Of a stretch of 64,000 nt of DNA, positions 1 to 9,504 are shown piece by piece. The notes beneath the pieces were generated by a model, which worked only from the letters and a program-made list of their open reading frames with translations, was not told the origin of the DNA and did not search any database. Where the stretch lies: the NCBI GenBank assembly GCA_937921505.1, contig CAKZUB010000019.1, positions 46,049 through 110,048 on the forward strand. Reading direction: 5' to 3'. The DNA is from an uncultured Clostridia bacterium (GTDB lineage: Bacteria > Bacillota > Clostridia > Lachnospirales > Cellulosilyticaceae). Each line of letters opens with the position of its first letter. The stretch's first letter is position 1. The position numbers and the translations under genes are program-made.

Positions 1-1377
1 TTAATAAAAGTATTAACTGGGGTCTACATTGAGGATGAAGGTGAAATTTATTTTGAAGGTCAACAAATCTTCACAAATACTACACTTCAGGCACAAAAAT
101 GTGGTATCAGTACTATTTATCAAGAATTAGACTTAATCCCAGAACTAAGCATTTGCGAAAATGTTTTTCTAGGCAGAGAAATCATGAAAAACGGCACAAT
201 AGACTGGAAAACTACAGAAGAAAAAGCAAAAGCATTACTATTAGATATGGGTATTAAAGTAGATGTAAGAGGTATCTTAAGCAGACAAAGCACTGCTATG
301 CAGCAAATGGTATCAATCGCGAGAGCAATATCTATTAATGCAAGATTGGTTGTAATGGATGAACCTACCTCTTCTTTGGATGATAAAGAAGTAAAAGTCT
401 TATTTAATGTTATAAAAAAATTAAAAGCACAAGATATTTCAGTTATATTTATTAGTCATAGACTAGATGAAATTTTTGAAATATGTGATGCTATCACTAT
501 CTTAAAAGATGGTGAACGTGTTGGTTATTCAGCGATAAAAGATATTACAAAACTAGAATTAGTTTCTAAAATGATTGGAAAAGATGCATCCAAAATTATA
601 TCCAGGAAAAAAAGTTATAACAAAGATAAGAAAAGCAATGAAAATATTATAGAAACTAAAAATATTGTGCGTGAACCTAAGGTAAGAGGTATTGATATTG
701 AAGTAAAAAAAGGCGAGGTAGTAGGACTCGCTGGTTTACTTGGATCAGGCCGAACAGAACTTGTAAGATTAATTTTTGGTGCAGATGCACCTCAAAGTGG
801 TGAAGTTTATATTAATGGAGAAAAAGTTAGACTAAATCTGCCAAAAGATGCAATTAGGAAGGGACTAGGTTTTACACCAGAAGACAGAAAAATAGAAGGT
901 ATTATTCCTCATATGTCTGTTAAGGAGAATATCACATTAGCGATGCTCCCTAGACTTACAAAAATGGGTGTAGTATCAAGAAAAGAACAAGAAAAAATAG
1001 TTAATAAATATATAGAGGCACTAAAGATTAAAACACCTCATATGAATCAAGCAGTAAGAAATCTAAGCGGAGGTAACCAGCAAAAGGTTATTTTAGCAAG
1101 ATGGTTATGCATGAATCCAGAACTATTGATTTTGGATGAGCCAACCCGAGGGATTGATGTAGGTGCTAAAACAGAAATACTGGATTTAATAGAAAAGCTC
1201 GCAGACGATAATATCAGTGTACTTATGGTTTCATCTGAGATAGAAGAACTCATGCATGCTTGTGACAGAATAGCAGTCATAAGAGATGGTAAAAAAGTAG
1301 GAGAATTATATGCAGAAGAAATTGGTGAAGAGGCTATTATGAATTCAATTGCTGAAGGCAGCAACTCATTTGCATAA
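1..1377 (+). CDS. Sugar ABC transporter ATP-binding protein, RbsA/YtfR type (5' partial)
   Basis: Energises uptake of a sugar through the two permeases that follow. Frame 1 is open from base 1, so the gene begins before the window; the ATG at 184 is internal. Seen in order: remainder of the first nucleotide-binding domain with its Q-loop (STIYQELDL) and Walker B (VVMDEPTSSLD), then a complete second domain with Walker A-like GLLGSGRTE, signature NLSGGNQQK and Walker B LILDEPTRGID. Two fused NBDs are the hallmark of the RbsA/MglA/AraG family. The first-domain signature (SRQSTAMQQMVSIA) is atypical, as is usual for this family where one site is degenerate. The next permease starts 18 bases downstream. 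Ribose, galactose or galactofuranose are all possible substrates; the binding protein lies outside the window. Confidence 0.93.
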   Translation, partial: LIKVLTGVYIEDEGEIYFEGQQIFTNTTLQAQKCGISTIYQELDLIPELSICENVFLGREIMKNGTIDWKTTEEKAKALLLDMGIKVDVRGILSRQSTAMQQMVSIARAISINARLVVMDEPTSSLDDKEVKVLFNVIKKLKAQDISVIFISHRLDEIFEICDAITILKDGERVGYSAIKDITKLELVSKMIGKDASKIISRKKSYNKDKKSNENIIETKNIVREPKVRGIDIEVKKGEVVGLAGLLGSGRTELVRLIFGADAPQSGEVYINGEKVRLNLPKDAIRKGLGFTPEDRKIEGIIPHMSVKENITLAMLPRLTKMGVVSRKEQEKIVNKYIEALKIKTPHMNQAVRNLSGGNQQKVILARWLCMNPELLILDEPTRGIDVGAKTEILDLIEKLADDNISVLMVSSEIEELMHACDRIAVIRDGKKVGELYAEEIGEEAIMNSIAEGSNSFA

Positions 1378-1395
1378 AGGAAAGAAGGTCGCAAT

Positions 1396-2346
1396 ATGGA
1401 GAGTAGTAAAAAAACTTACCAAGATATAGAGTGGAAGTTATTATTTAACAAATATGCAACACCTATACTATTAGTTTTACTTATTAGTTTTAATGCTGTA
1501 TTCACACCAAACTTTGCAAATGTTAATACAATGTGGAACATATTAATTCAAATGACCACTATTCTTTTAACAGCATTAGGTATGACTTTAGTTATTGCAT
1601 CAGGCGGTATAGATATTTCGGTAGGATCAATTATGGCAATATCCTCTATTGTAACAGCCCGAACTTTAGGGTTTGGAGTGCTTCAGGCTATCATTTGCGG
1701 GTTGCTGGTTTCTGCATTATGTGGACTATTTATTGGACTTATTATTGCAAGATTTAAGATACAGCCTATTATTGTAACGTTACCTATGATGATTGGTATA
1801 AGAGGAATAGCTCAGGTTATTAACAATTCTCAACTTTTAAATTTTGATAATCCTGAATTCTCTTTTATTGGGACTTATAGGTTTGTAGGCAATGTCCCTA
1901 TACAAGTATTAATAATGACAATTATTGCTTCTGCTGTCTATTTTATAGCTAATAAAATGTCTTTTGGCCGTTATGTTCAAGCAATGGGAGACAACTATAA
2001 AGCGTCAAGGTTAACAGGAATAAATACTTTTCTAGTTACAATAGGTATTTATATGACTTCGGCAACACTCGCAGGTTTTGCAGGTATTATTGAAACAGCA
2101 CGTCTATCTGCAGCAGACGCAAATGCTATAGGAAGACTAATGGAACTTGATGCTATTGCAGCAGTTGCAGTTGGGGGAACACCGATGAATGGTGGGCGGC
2201 CTAATATCATTGGGACTATTTTTGGAGTTTTAATTATTCAAATTATAACTGTAGCAGTGAATATGAATAATATTCCTTTTACTTATTCTTTAGTACTAAA
2301 AGCCATAGTCATCATTCTGGCACTTTGGGTACGAAGAGACAAATAG
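1396..2346 (+). CDS. Sugar ABC transporter permease 1 (RbsC/YtfT-like)
   Basis: Inner-membrane permease of the branched-chain amino acid/ribose transporter superfamily (BPD_transp_2). The 316-residue protein is a run of hydrophobic segments and carries the family motif ASGGIDISVGS near residues 73-83 and the coupling-region sequence GGTPMNGGRPN near 258. The start has a purine-rich site (GGAAAGAAGG) just upstream. It lies between the fused ATPase and a second permease that is related but clearly different, the arrangement seen in ytfR-ytfT-yjfF galactofuranose systems and some other pentose importers. Substrate assignment is inference. Confidence 0.92.
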   Translation: MESSKKTYQDIEWKLLFNKYATPILLVLLISFNAVFTPNFANVNTMWNILIQMTTILLTALGMTLVIASGGIDISVGSIMAISSIVTARTLGFGVLQAIICGLLVSALCGLFIGLIIARFKIQPIIVTLPMMIGIRGIAQVINNSQLLNFDNPEFSFIGTYRFVGNVPIQVLIMTIIASAVYFIANKMSFGRYVQAMGDNYKASRLTGINTFLVTIGIYMTSATLAGFAGIIETARLSAADANAIGRLMELDAIAAVAVGGTPMNGGRPNIIGTIFGVLIIQIITVAVNMNNIPFTYSLVLKAIVIILALWVRRDK

Positions 2347-2361
2347 AAAGAAGGTAAGCAG

Positions 2362-3342
2362 ATGGATAAAATAAATAGGGCAGCGAATAAGATTAAATCA
2401 TTTAGATTACCAAAAGGAGAGGGCGCTTTAATTACATTTCTCATATTGTTTGCTTTTGCAACTTTTAGATATGAGCAATTTTTTACTTTGTTAAATTTGA
2501 AAAATGTTTTAAGACAAGTAAGTATGCTAGGTTTTGTAGCGATTGGAATGACTTTTGTAATTTTAATAGGTGGTATTGATTTATCAGTAGGTTCTACTTT
2601 AGCTGTAGCTGGTGTGGTAGCAGCAAGAGTTTCTTCCTATGGAGTAGGGATTTCTATCATTATACCTGTCCTAATAGGTATTACATTTGGTGTTGTTAAT
2701 GGCTTATTAGTAACTAAACTGAGAATCGTTCCATTTATAGCCACTTTGGCAACAATGTTGGGTATTAGGGGAATAGCATACATTGCAACAGGGGAGCTGT
2801 CAGTCGGAGCTGGCTCAGCATCACCAGGGTTTATTCAGCTAGGAAGAGGATTCGCTTTAGGAATTCCTATCCCTGCTATATTATTTATTTTAGCAATAAT
2901 AATAGCAGTAATAGTCTCTAAGAAAACTAAGTTTGGTCGATATGTATACGCTGTTGGAGGTAATGAAGAGGCAGCGAAAATGATGGGATTAAAGGTTCAT
3001 AACATTAAAATACTAGTCTATGCAATAAGTGGCGCGCTATCCGCTTTTGCAGGAGTTATTTTAACATCAAGATTAGGTGCAGGACAACCAGTAGCTGGAG
3101 ATGGTTGGGAACTAACAGCCATAGCAGCGACAGTTATTGGAGGGACCCTTATAACAGGTGGCGTTGGGAGATTTACGGGGACTCTTTACGGTGTTCTTAT
3201 TACTGGACTTATTCAAAATATGTTTAATATGCAGGGTAATTTAAATGTATGGTGGCAAAATATTTTAATGGGAGCTATCTTATTAGGCGTTGTTATTGCA
3301 CAGTCGAAAGCAGGTAAGATTGGGGAAGGTCTAAAGGCTTAG
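2362..3342 (+). CDS. Sugar ABC transporter permease 2 (RbsC/YjfF-like)
   Basis: Second transmembrane subunit, 326 residues, presumably forming a heterodimer with the preceding permease. Visible marks are the motif LIGGIDLSVGS near residues 69-79, several hydrophobic helices, and the conserved region TVIGGTLITGGVGR near 257-270. It begins 15 bases after permease 1, with AAAGAAGG as ribosome binding site. Two distinct permeases with one double-NBD ATPase match the ytf/yjf layout better than the homodimeric rbs layout. The exact sugar cannot be read from the sequence. Confidence 0.92.
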   Translation: MDKINRAANKIKSFRLPKGEGALITFLILFAFATFRYEQFFTLLNLKNVLRQVSMLGFVAIGMTFVILIGGIDLSVGSTLAVAGVVAARVSSYGVGISIIIPVLIGITFGVVNGLLVTKLRIVPFIATLATMLGIRGIAYIATGELSVGAGSASPGFIQLGRGFALGIPIPAILFILAIIIAVIVSKKTKFGRYVYAVGGNEEAAKMMGLKVHNIKILVYAISGALSAFAGVILTSRLGAGQPVAGDGWELTAIAATVIGGTLITGGVGRFTGTLYGVLITGLIQNMFNMQGNLNVWWQNILMGAILLGVVIAQSKAGKIGEGLKA

Positions 3343-3401
3343 AAGTAGCATATCAAAACAAATAAAAAATTAAAGAAGTATTTATAAGAAGAGGTGAATT
3401 A

Positions 3402-4937
3402 ATGCAGGCATTAATTGGTATAGATATAGGAACTACGGGGACAAAAGCTGCAATTTTTGATGAAGAGGGGAATCTTTTAGCCCAAAGTTATGTTGAAAGT
3501 AATCTGTATTACCCAAGGCCAGGTTGGGTGGAACAAAACCCAGAAGAGTTTTATGATACAACGCTGCAAACAATTAAGGACATTGTAAGTAAAACCAATA
3601 TACAACCAAAAGATGTAAAGGTAATTTGCATTGATGGTCAAATGGCTGGCATACTGGGTATTGACGCTGACTACGAACCTATTACAAGATATGATTCATG
3701 GCTTGATAATCGATGTAGTCAATATGTAGAACATATTAAGAGAAATTATGAAGATGAAGTTATGAAAACTTCTGGTTTACCATCAACAGTAGCCCATTGT
3801 GCAAAAATATTATGGTGGAAAAATGAAGAACCAGAAATCTATCAAAGAATTGAAAAGTTCATTCAGCCTGCCGCATTTGTAGCTGGAAAGATGGTAGGTC
3901 TAAAAGGAAAAGAGGCATTCATAGATTATACTTATCTGCATTTTACAGGATTATATGATGCAGCAACTACACAGTGGTCAGAGAAACTCCTAAAAGCATT
4001 TGATATTGACAGGTCCAAGATGCCTGAAATAGTTGAACCTTGGAAGGTAATAGGTACACTAACTCAGGATGTAGCAAGTGAATGCGGATTAACAACAAGA
4101 ACAGCAGTAGTAGCAGGTATGGGAGATCAAGCAGCTGGCTTTTTAGGGGCAGGGCTTGTTGAACCAGGACTAATCGTTGATGTAGCTGGAACAGCAAGTG
4201 TTTTTGCTTGTTGTGTAGACAACTTTAACCCAGATTTAAAATATAAAACTTTATTATTCCCAAAAGCAGCTTCTAAGGGACTATGGTTTCCACATGCTTA
4301 TATCGGCGGCGGCGGATTATGTCTAAGATGGTTTAGAGATGGTATCGTTCAGCCTTCAAAAGAGCAGCTAGAAGAAGCATATAATATGTTTAATGAAGAA
4401 GCTAAAGATGTTAGACCGGGGACAGATGGGCTGCTCTTTGTACCACACTTAGGAGGCAGAAACTATCCTTATAATAATGAAGTAAGAGGTACATGGGCTG
4501 GTTTTAGCTGGGGACATGAAAGAAAACATTTTTATAAAAGTATGCTAGAAGCTATAGCTTATGAATATTACTATTATTTATCCATTGAAAAAGAACTCTT
4601 TAAGGATATGCAGTTTAAAGAAGTAAGAGTAATAGGCGGAGGCAGCAAGAGCCAACTATTTAATCAAATAAAAGCAGATGTTTTAGGCATTCCATATGTT
4701 CAGCTTTCTAGAACAGAGGTAGGCGTACTAGGCTCTGCTATATGTGCAGGGTATGGCGTAGGCATCTATAAAGATATGGAAAAAACAGCTAAAGCATTTG
4801 TTACTACCAAAAACCGCATAGAGCCTAACGAAAAAAATACAAAAGTTTATCAAGAGTATGCCAATGTATACTTAGAAATGATACAAACGATGGAGCCAAT
4901 CTATAAAAAACTTTATGAGTTAAATAATAGGCCATAA
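3402..4937 (+). CDS. FGGY-family carbohydrate kinase (xylulokinase-like)
   Basis: Phosphorylates a sugar or polyol with ATP in the cytoplasm. The 511-residue length is normal for FGGY kinases. The N-terminal ATPase fold begins with GIDIGTTGTKAAIFD (residues about 6-20), a central GDQAAGFLGAG loop lies near 244, and the C-terminal FGGY signature region GGGSKSQLFNQIKAD starts near 412. A strong AAGAGGTG site precedes the ATG. Its position behind a sugar importer and before a zinc dehydrogenase suggests uptake, oxidation or reduction, and phosphorylation of one substrate. Xylulokinase is the closest well-known class, but gluconate, glycerol and ribulose kinases share this fold. Confidence 0.88.
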   Translation: MQALIGIDIGTTGTKAAIFDEEGNLLAQSYVESNLYYPRPGWVEQNPEEFYDTTLQTIKDIVSKTNIQPKDVKVICIDGQMAGILGIDADYEPITRYDSWLDNRCSQYVEHIKRNYEDEVMKTSGLPSTVAHCAKILWWKNEEPEIYQRIEKFIQPAAFVAGKMVGLKGKEAFIDYTYLHFTGLYDAATTQWSEKLLKAFDIDRSKMPEIVEPWKVIGTLTQDVASECGLTTRTAVVAGMGDQAAGFLGAGLVEPGLIVDVAGTASVFACCVDNFNPDLKYKTLLFPKAASKGLWFPHAYIGGGGLCLRWFRDGIVQPSKEQLEEAYNMFNEEAKDVRPGTDGLLFVPHLGGRNYPYNNEVRGTWAGFSWGHERKHFYKSMLEAIAYEYYYYLSIEKELFKDMQFKEVRVIGGGSKSQLFNQIKADVLGIPYVQLSRTEVGVLGSAICAGYGVGIYKDMEKTAKAFVTTKNRIEPNEKNTKVYQEYANVYLEMIQTMEPIYKKLYELNNRP

Positions 4938-5030
4938 TATTTTCACAAAGACCTCAATTATTTAAAACATCGACACCTGAAAAATATAAGAATTTATCAA
5001 TTAAAACTCAATCAATAAGGAGGAGTAAAC

Positions 5031-6086
5031 ATGAAAGCAGCAGTATATTATGGAATTGAAGATATACGTATTGAAGAAATAGACAAGCCTCAAATAAGCC
5101 AAGATGAGATTCTTATTAAAGTAAAAGCGTGTGCAGTATGCGGAACAGATTTGCGTATTTATAAGTTCGGTCATTTTAAGATACCAGAAGGAGATAAGAG
5201 AATTTTAGGTCATGAGATAGCTGGGGAAATAGTAGAAGTAGGCACCAATGTAAAAAATTATCATGTAGGCCAGAGGGTGACCGTACCACCTAACGTTGGA
5301 TGCGGACATTGTAAGATGTGTAAGCTCGGATTTAACCAGCTATGCACAGACTATGAAGCATTTGGGATCAGCTGGAATGGTGGATTTGCAGAATATATGA
5401 AAGTACCGGCTCTGGCTGTTGAGGCAGGTAATATTATAGAAATTCCAGATAGTTTGTCTTATGAGGAGGCAGCCTTATGTGAGCCACTGTCTTGCTGCTA
5501 TAACAGCTATCAGGCAGTGGATACAAAGCCAGGCGAAAGTGTTGTAATTATAGGTGCAGGTCCAATCGGTGTACTTCATGCAATGATTAATAAAATTGCT
5601 GGTGCAACAAAAGTTATGATGGTTGATATTATAGACAGCAGGCTAGAAGAGGTAAAAGCAATTGGTGTTGCTGATGTCCTCATCAATTCTCAAACAGAAG
5701 ATTTGAAAGCAAGAGTGCTTGAAGAAACAAATGGACATGGAGCTGATATCGTTATTACAGCAAACAGCGTACCAGCTATTCAGCAGCTTGCTTTAGAAAT
5801 AGCAGCCGTACATGGAAGAATCAGTTTGTTTGGCGGTATGCCAAAAGGAAAAGAGCATGTTACCCTTAATACAAATCTTATTCATTATAAAGAGTTAAAG
5901 GTAGTAGGGACAACAGGTTCTAGTTTACAGCACGTTATAGATTCAATTGCAATTGCTGCATCAGATCGAATGGATTTAAAACCAGTTGTGACTGGAAGAT
6001 TTAAAATTGGTGATGCAAAAGAAGCGTTTGCTTATGCAGCAAGTGGAGAAGGTTTGAAAGCTGTAATTGTAAGTGATGACTTATAA
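5031..6086 (+). CDS. Zinc-dependent alcohol/polyol dehydrogenase (sorbitol dehydrogenase-like)
   Basis: Medium-chain dehydrogenase of 351 residues that would interconvert a sugar alcohol and a ketose with NAD(P). Visible: catalytic-zinc cysteine in AVCGTD (near 37), GHE motif near 62, structural zinc lobe CGHCKMCKLGFNQLC (cysteines near 91, 94, 97 and 105), and the Rossmann motif GAGPIG near 178-183. An AAGGAGGAG site sits upstream. The 93-base gap from the kinase contains no terminator that I can see, so cotranscription with the transport genes is likely. The exact substrate is unknown. Confidence 0.88.
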   Translation: MKAAVYYGIEDIRIEEIDKPQISQDEILIKVKACAVCGTDLRIYKFGHFKIPEGDKRILGHEIAGEIVEVGTNVKNYHVGQRVTVPPNVGCGHCKMCKLGFNQLCTDYEAFGISWNGGFAEYMKVPALAVEAGNIIEIPDSLSYEEAALCEPLSCCYNSYQAVDTKPGESVVIIGAGPIGVLHAMINKIAGATKVMMVDIIDSRLEEVKAIGVADVLINSQTEDLKARVLEETNGHGADIVITANSVPAIQQLALEIAAVHGRISLFGGMPKGKEHVTLNTNLIHYKELKVVGTTGSSLQHVIDSIAIAASDRMDLKPVVTGRFKIGDAKEAFAYAASGEGLKAVIVSDDL

Positions 6087-6107
6087 AAACTTGAAGGGAG
6101 AACTAAA

Positions 6108-6523
6108 ATGAGCAATATGAAAGCAGCAGTGCTTCATGCCCCTTGGGATTTAAGAATAGAGGATGTAAAGAAACCCGAAATAAGCAAGGCAAATGAAGTG
6201 CTTGTAAGACATGGGAATTTTGTGTTGGAGGAAATTACGGTCAGTGTGAAGACTACGACTTTATTAGGTCAAGACGTGAAGGGGCTTTTGCAGAATATGT
6301 TGTGGCACCTGCTGTCGTAACCCTTCATGGTATGAGAAAAGTTAAAATTAATCAAGGGCAAACAGTTGTTCTTTTAGGCTGTGGGCCTATAGGGCAAATC
6401 GCAGTACAGTTTGCAAAGATTATGGGTGCAACTAAGGTTATTGCAGTTGATATTTTAGGTGAAAAGTTAGAGGAAGTATTGAATTTTAATAAGATAATAT
6501 TCTTTAGTGAGCGACAAGGATAA
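6108..6523 (+). pseudogene. Deleted and frameshifted zinc alcohol dehydrogenase
   Basis: This is a relic of a second medium-chain dehydrogenase behind the intact one. The N-terminal strand (MKAAVLHAPWDLRIEDVKKP, EVLVR) is followed directly, in another frame, by the end of the structural zinc lobe (NYGQCEDYDF) and REGAFAEYVVAPA; it then jumps to HGMRKVKINQGQTVV and the Rossmann motif GCGPIGQIAVQFAK, and ends after VDILGEKLEE. Thus at least three internal or terminal deletions removed the catalytic zinc cysteine and GHE region, the middle, and the whole C-terminal third. It begins 21 bases after the intact gene with its own AAGGGAG site. Confidence 0.85.
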
Positions 6524-6727
6524 AAATAGAATACAATGCAACCGAAAAAACTTATACAGGGTTTATGTTATATAATAGAAAATGTATGAGTTTTCTTCAG
6601 TTATGGGAAGACGCAGCAGAAAGATTACTGCTTTAGAAAAAGAGAGAGACATTTGAGAATAGTATAATTGAATTAAATTTCTGGATTTTTAAGTGTGAAC
6701 GGGTATAATAATATATATAATAAGCAA

Positions 6728-6758
6728 CCTAATTGTTGGGCTGTAATAAACAATTAGG
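6728..6758 (+). other. Leader hairpin before the zinc-ribbon/pullulanase pair
   Basis: A perfect 10-bp stem (6728-6737 with 6749-6758, loop of 11) follows an AT-rich, TATAAT-like stretch at about 6703-6722, so it would lie in the 5' untranslated region of the next genes. There is no T-run after it, so it is not a typical terminator. The rest of 6524-6806 shows nothing else I can name. Confidence 0.35.
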
Positions 6759-6806
6759 AAAAGATTTATTGGCAAACAAGAGATAAAAATAAATGAGGAG
6801 ATAGAG

Positions 6807-6959
6807 ATGAGAAAAAAGTATTATTGTCCTAGTTGTAAAGCAGAAGTAGAAGTATTGGAAGCATGTGGTGCAAGCAGTTATTTTTGTAACAATTGCAAAA
6901 AGCTTATTTCCAGTAAGGCAATTTTAGAAGAAGATTTAGAAAGAAAGGATAATTTATAA
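6807..6959 (+). CDS. Small zinc-ribbon protein (50 aa)
   Basis: A 50-residue protein with two CxxC pairs: CPSC at residues 7-10 and CNNC near 30-33. The spacing fits a single zinc-ribbon that binds one Zn. An ATGAGGAG-type ribosome binding site (GAGGAGA) lies just before the ATG. The stop codon at 6957-6959 directly abuts the ATG of the pullulanase gene at 6960, so the two are translationally coupled, and the pullulanase ribosome binding site (AAAGGAT) lies inside this gene. No function beyond metal binding can be claimed; a nucleic-acid- or protein-binding adaptor is possible. Confidence 0.8.
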   Translation: MRKKYYCPSCKAEVEVLEACGASSYFCNNCKKLISSKAILEEDLERKDNL

Positions 6960-8930
6960 ATGATAAATGATTATATATTAAAAAAAGATGCAAAGTACTG
7001 GAAAGAGTATTTCGAAGAATCAAATTTTGACAAAAAGTTTTACTATGATGGAAATGATTTGGGAGCAATGTATAGCAAGGAAAAAACATTGTTTAAAGTG
7101 TGGGCACCTACGGCAGTTGAGGTTTATTTGAACCTTTATGTAACAGGAAGTGATGAAGAAGTAAATGCGCAATTACTAGAAACCTTACCTATGAAGAGAG
7201 AAGAAAAAGGGGTTTTTTCTTATATTAAAAGAGGTGATTTACATGGCATTTATTATACATATACGGTAACAGCTAATGGGCAGACAGTAGAGACGGGAGA
7301 TGTATATGCAAAAGCATGTGGAGTAAACGGGCATAGAAGTATGGTTGTAGATATGGAAAGAACTAATCCAGATGGATGGGAGAAGGATATGCCTATCCAT
7401 TATCCATTGGAGGATACACAAATATGGGAAGTTCATATTGGAGATTTCTCCAATGATGTGGCTTCTGGAGTGAAATCAACTTACCTAGGGAAATATCTAG
7501 CCTTTACACAGGAGAATACAACATTAGAAGAAGATGGTGTACATTCTACTTGTTTAGCTTATTTAAAACAGCTTGGAATTACCCATGTACAGCTGCTTCC
7601 ATCATTTGATTATGGTTCTGTTGATGAACAAATGAAAGATGGAAGCTTTAACTGGGGTTATGATCCTATAAATTATAATGTGCCAGAAGGATCCTATGCA
7701 ACAGATGCTTTTAATGGAGCTACAAGGATTAAGGAATATAAGCAGATGGTAGCTTCTTTGCATAAAGCTGGAATAGCTGTTGTTATGGATGTAGTATACA
7801 ATCACACATACTCACTGAACTCTCATTTTAATAAAACTGTACCGTTCTATTATTACAGACAATGGGAAGATGGATCTTTTGCAAATGGTTCAGCTTGCAG
7901 CAATGATACGGCAAGCGATAGAGCAATGTTTCGAAAATATATGATTGATTCCGTATTATACTGGATAAAGGAATATCATATTGATGGATTTAGATTTGAC
8001 TTAATGGGACTTCATGATGTAGAAACTATGAATGAAATACGTAAGGCAATAGACTCACTAGGTGAATGTGGTAAAGATATCATTATCTATGGAGAACCTT
8101 GGGCAGCTGCAGATAGTCCTTTAAAAGAGCCTATGAAGTTTGCAAAGAAAGATGCAATTGTTCAATTACATGAACGCATCGCTGTATTTAATGATGATAC
8201 AAGAGATTGTATTAAAGGGGCATATAATAAATTACAAGATCCAGGATTTGTGAATGGAAAGTTAGGAATAGAAGAAGAAGTAAAGAGGGCGATAAAAGGA
8301 ATGTTTGCGAGAGAGTGGGATGTGCAACCTGATAGCCCAGCAAAGCTGTTAAACTATGTTTCAGCACATGATAATAGTACACTTTGGGATAAACTTGTAG
8401 ATTCAGTTATAAAGGATCGAAGTTATGAAACTAAACATGAAACACTTATTTTCATGAATAAGTTAGCAGCAGCAATGGTTCAATTTTCAAAAGGAATACC
8501 ATTTATGCAGGCAGGAGAAGAAGGTGGAAGAACAAAACTTGGTGAAGATAACAGCTATAATCTTTCAAAAGAATTAAATCAGATTGACTGGAACCGTATG
8601 TATAAGTTTGAAGATTTAATTAACTATTATAAAGGGCTCATTTCGGTTAGAAAGAGTTTGTTGGATATAAAGACTTTGACAAAAGAAGCAGCTGATAAGA
8701 TTAATTTTATAGAAGGCCTACCAGATCAGGTTGTTGGGTATGAATTAGGATCACAACTCAAAACTTTGGTTATTTTTAACGCTTCTAATAAAGTAGTAGA
8801 ATTACCACTTAAAGGTGAATGGAGATTATTAGTAAATGAATGTGAAGCAAAACCAGAAGGCATAAAATTAATGAGTAAAAAAGTATATATAAGTCCCATT
8901 TGTGCAAATGTATTAGTACAGATAGGGTAA
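6960..8930 (+). CDS. pulA: Type I pullulanase
   Basis: Hydrolyses alpha-1,6 branch linkages in pullulan or branched maltodextrins. The 656-residue protein has an N-terminal CBM48-like beta domain (TLFKVWAPTA) and a GH13 barrel. The type I pullulanase signature NWGYDP is near residue 230, the nucleophile region GFRFDLMG near 343-350, the acid/base YGEPW near 377-381, and SAHDNS near 467. There is no signal peptide, so it should be cytoplasmic and act on imported oligosaccharides, consistent with the maltodextrin locus at 20.6-29 kb. It starts immediately after the zinc-ribbon gene stop. Confidence 0.95.
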   Translation: MINDYILKKDAKYWKEYFEESNFDKKFYYDGNDLGAMYSKEKTLFKVWAPTAVEVYLNLYVTGSDEEVNAQLLETLPMKREEKGVFSYIKRGDLHGIYYTYTVTANGQTVETGDVYAKACGVNGHRSMVVDMERTNPDGWEKDMPIHYPLEDTQIWEVHIGDFSNDVASGVKSTYLGKYLAFTQENTTLEEDGVHSTCLAYLKQLGITHVQLLPSFDYGSVDEQMKDGSFNWGYDPINYNVPEGSYATDAFNGATRIKEYKQMVASLHKAGIAVVMDVVYNHTYSLNSHFNKTVPFYYYRQWEDGSFANGSACSNDTASDRAMFRKYMIDSVLYWIKEYHIDGFRFDLMGLHDVETMNEIRKAIDSLGECGKDIIIYGEPWAAADSPLKEPMKFAKKDAIVQLHERIAVFNDDTRDCIKGAYNKLQDPGFVNGKLGIEEEVKRAIKGMFAREWDVQPDSPAKLLNYVSAHDNSTLWDKLVDSVIKDRSYETKHETLIFMNKLAAAMVQFSKGIPFMQAGEEGGRTKLGEDNSYNLSKELNQIDWNRMYKFEDLINYYKGLISVRKSLLDIKTLTKEAADKINFIEGLPDQVVGYELGSQLKTLVIFNASNKVVELPLKGEWRLLVNECEAKPEGIKLMSKKVYISPICANVLVQIG

Positions 8931-8937
8931 TAATACA

Positions 8938-9348
8938 TTATTTCTTTTCTCGTTGGATCTCTATTTCAAAATCTTCCAATTGGATATTAAGTGCATGAAT
9001 AGATATCTGTACTTCTGACACTAAAAATCCTAAAGAGATAAGAAGCAGCAACAAGCTTAAACCAAAGACGATATTAGCAAGAAATAAGCTACCAGCATAG
9101 AGTAGAAACATACTCATGACACAAAAGAAAAAACTTAAGGCACCATATATTTGCATATTCCTTATAATTTTCAGTCTCACCCTTAAGTTTTTTATTTGTT
9201 CTTTTAAAATAATATTAGGTTGTTGTTTATATTGAGTATATAAATCTCGTACTAACTGTGCAAGCACAACAAATCTGTTGGTATAGGCCAACATTAAAAG
9301 TGATATTGCAGGAAAAAGTAGTGCTGGAGTTGTTAAAGATAATTCCAT
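8938..9348 (-). CDS. DUF2721 membrane protein
   Basis: A 136-residue protein with an N-terminal hydrophobic segment, a charged middle (residues about 40-65) and two strong hydrophobic segments (about 72-95 and 95-115) followed by an amphipathic tail. The pattern FPAISLLMLAYTNRF followed by a basic stretch and paired helices is typical of the DUF2721 family, whose function is unknown. It is convergent with pulA (7 bases between the stops) and divergent from the cofactor operon. The family call rests on overall pattern. Confidence 0.7.
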   Translation of the reverse strand: MELSLTTPALLFPAISLLMLAYTNRFVVLAQLVRDLYTQYKQQPNIILKEQIKNLRVRLKIIRNMQIYGALSFFFCVMSMFLLYAGSLFLANIVFGLSLLLLLISLGFLVSEVQISIHALNIQLEDFEIEIQREKK

Positions 9349-9504
9349 TGGACTTAGCTCCTTTGTTTATAATTTAACATTATTTGTTGAAAAAAAGTTA
9401 TAGTATGATATAGTAAGGATATATTAGCATATCATATGCAGTATATCAATATTATTGCATTTTTACCAAAGATAATATTACAATTAAATCTAATTAAATA
9501 ATGT

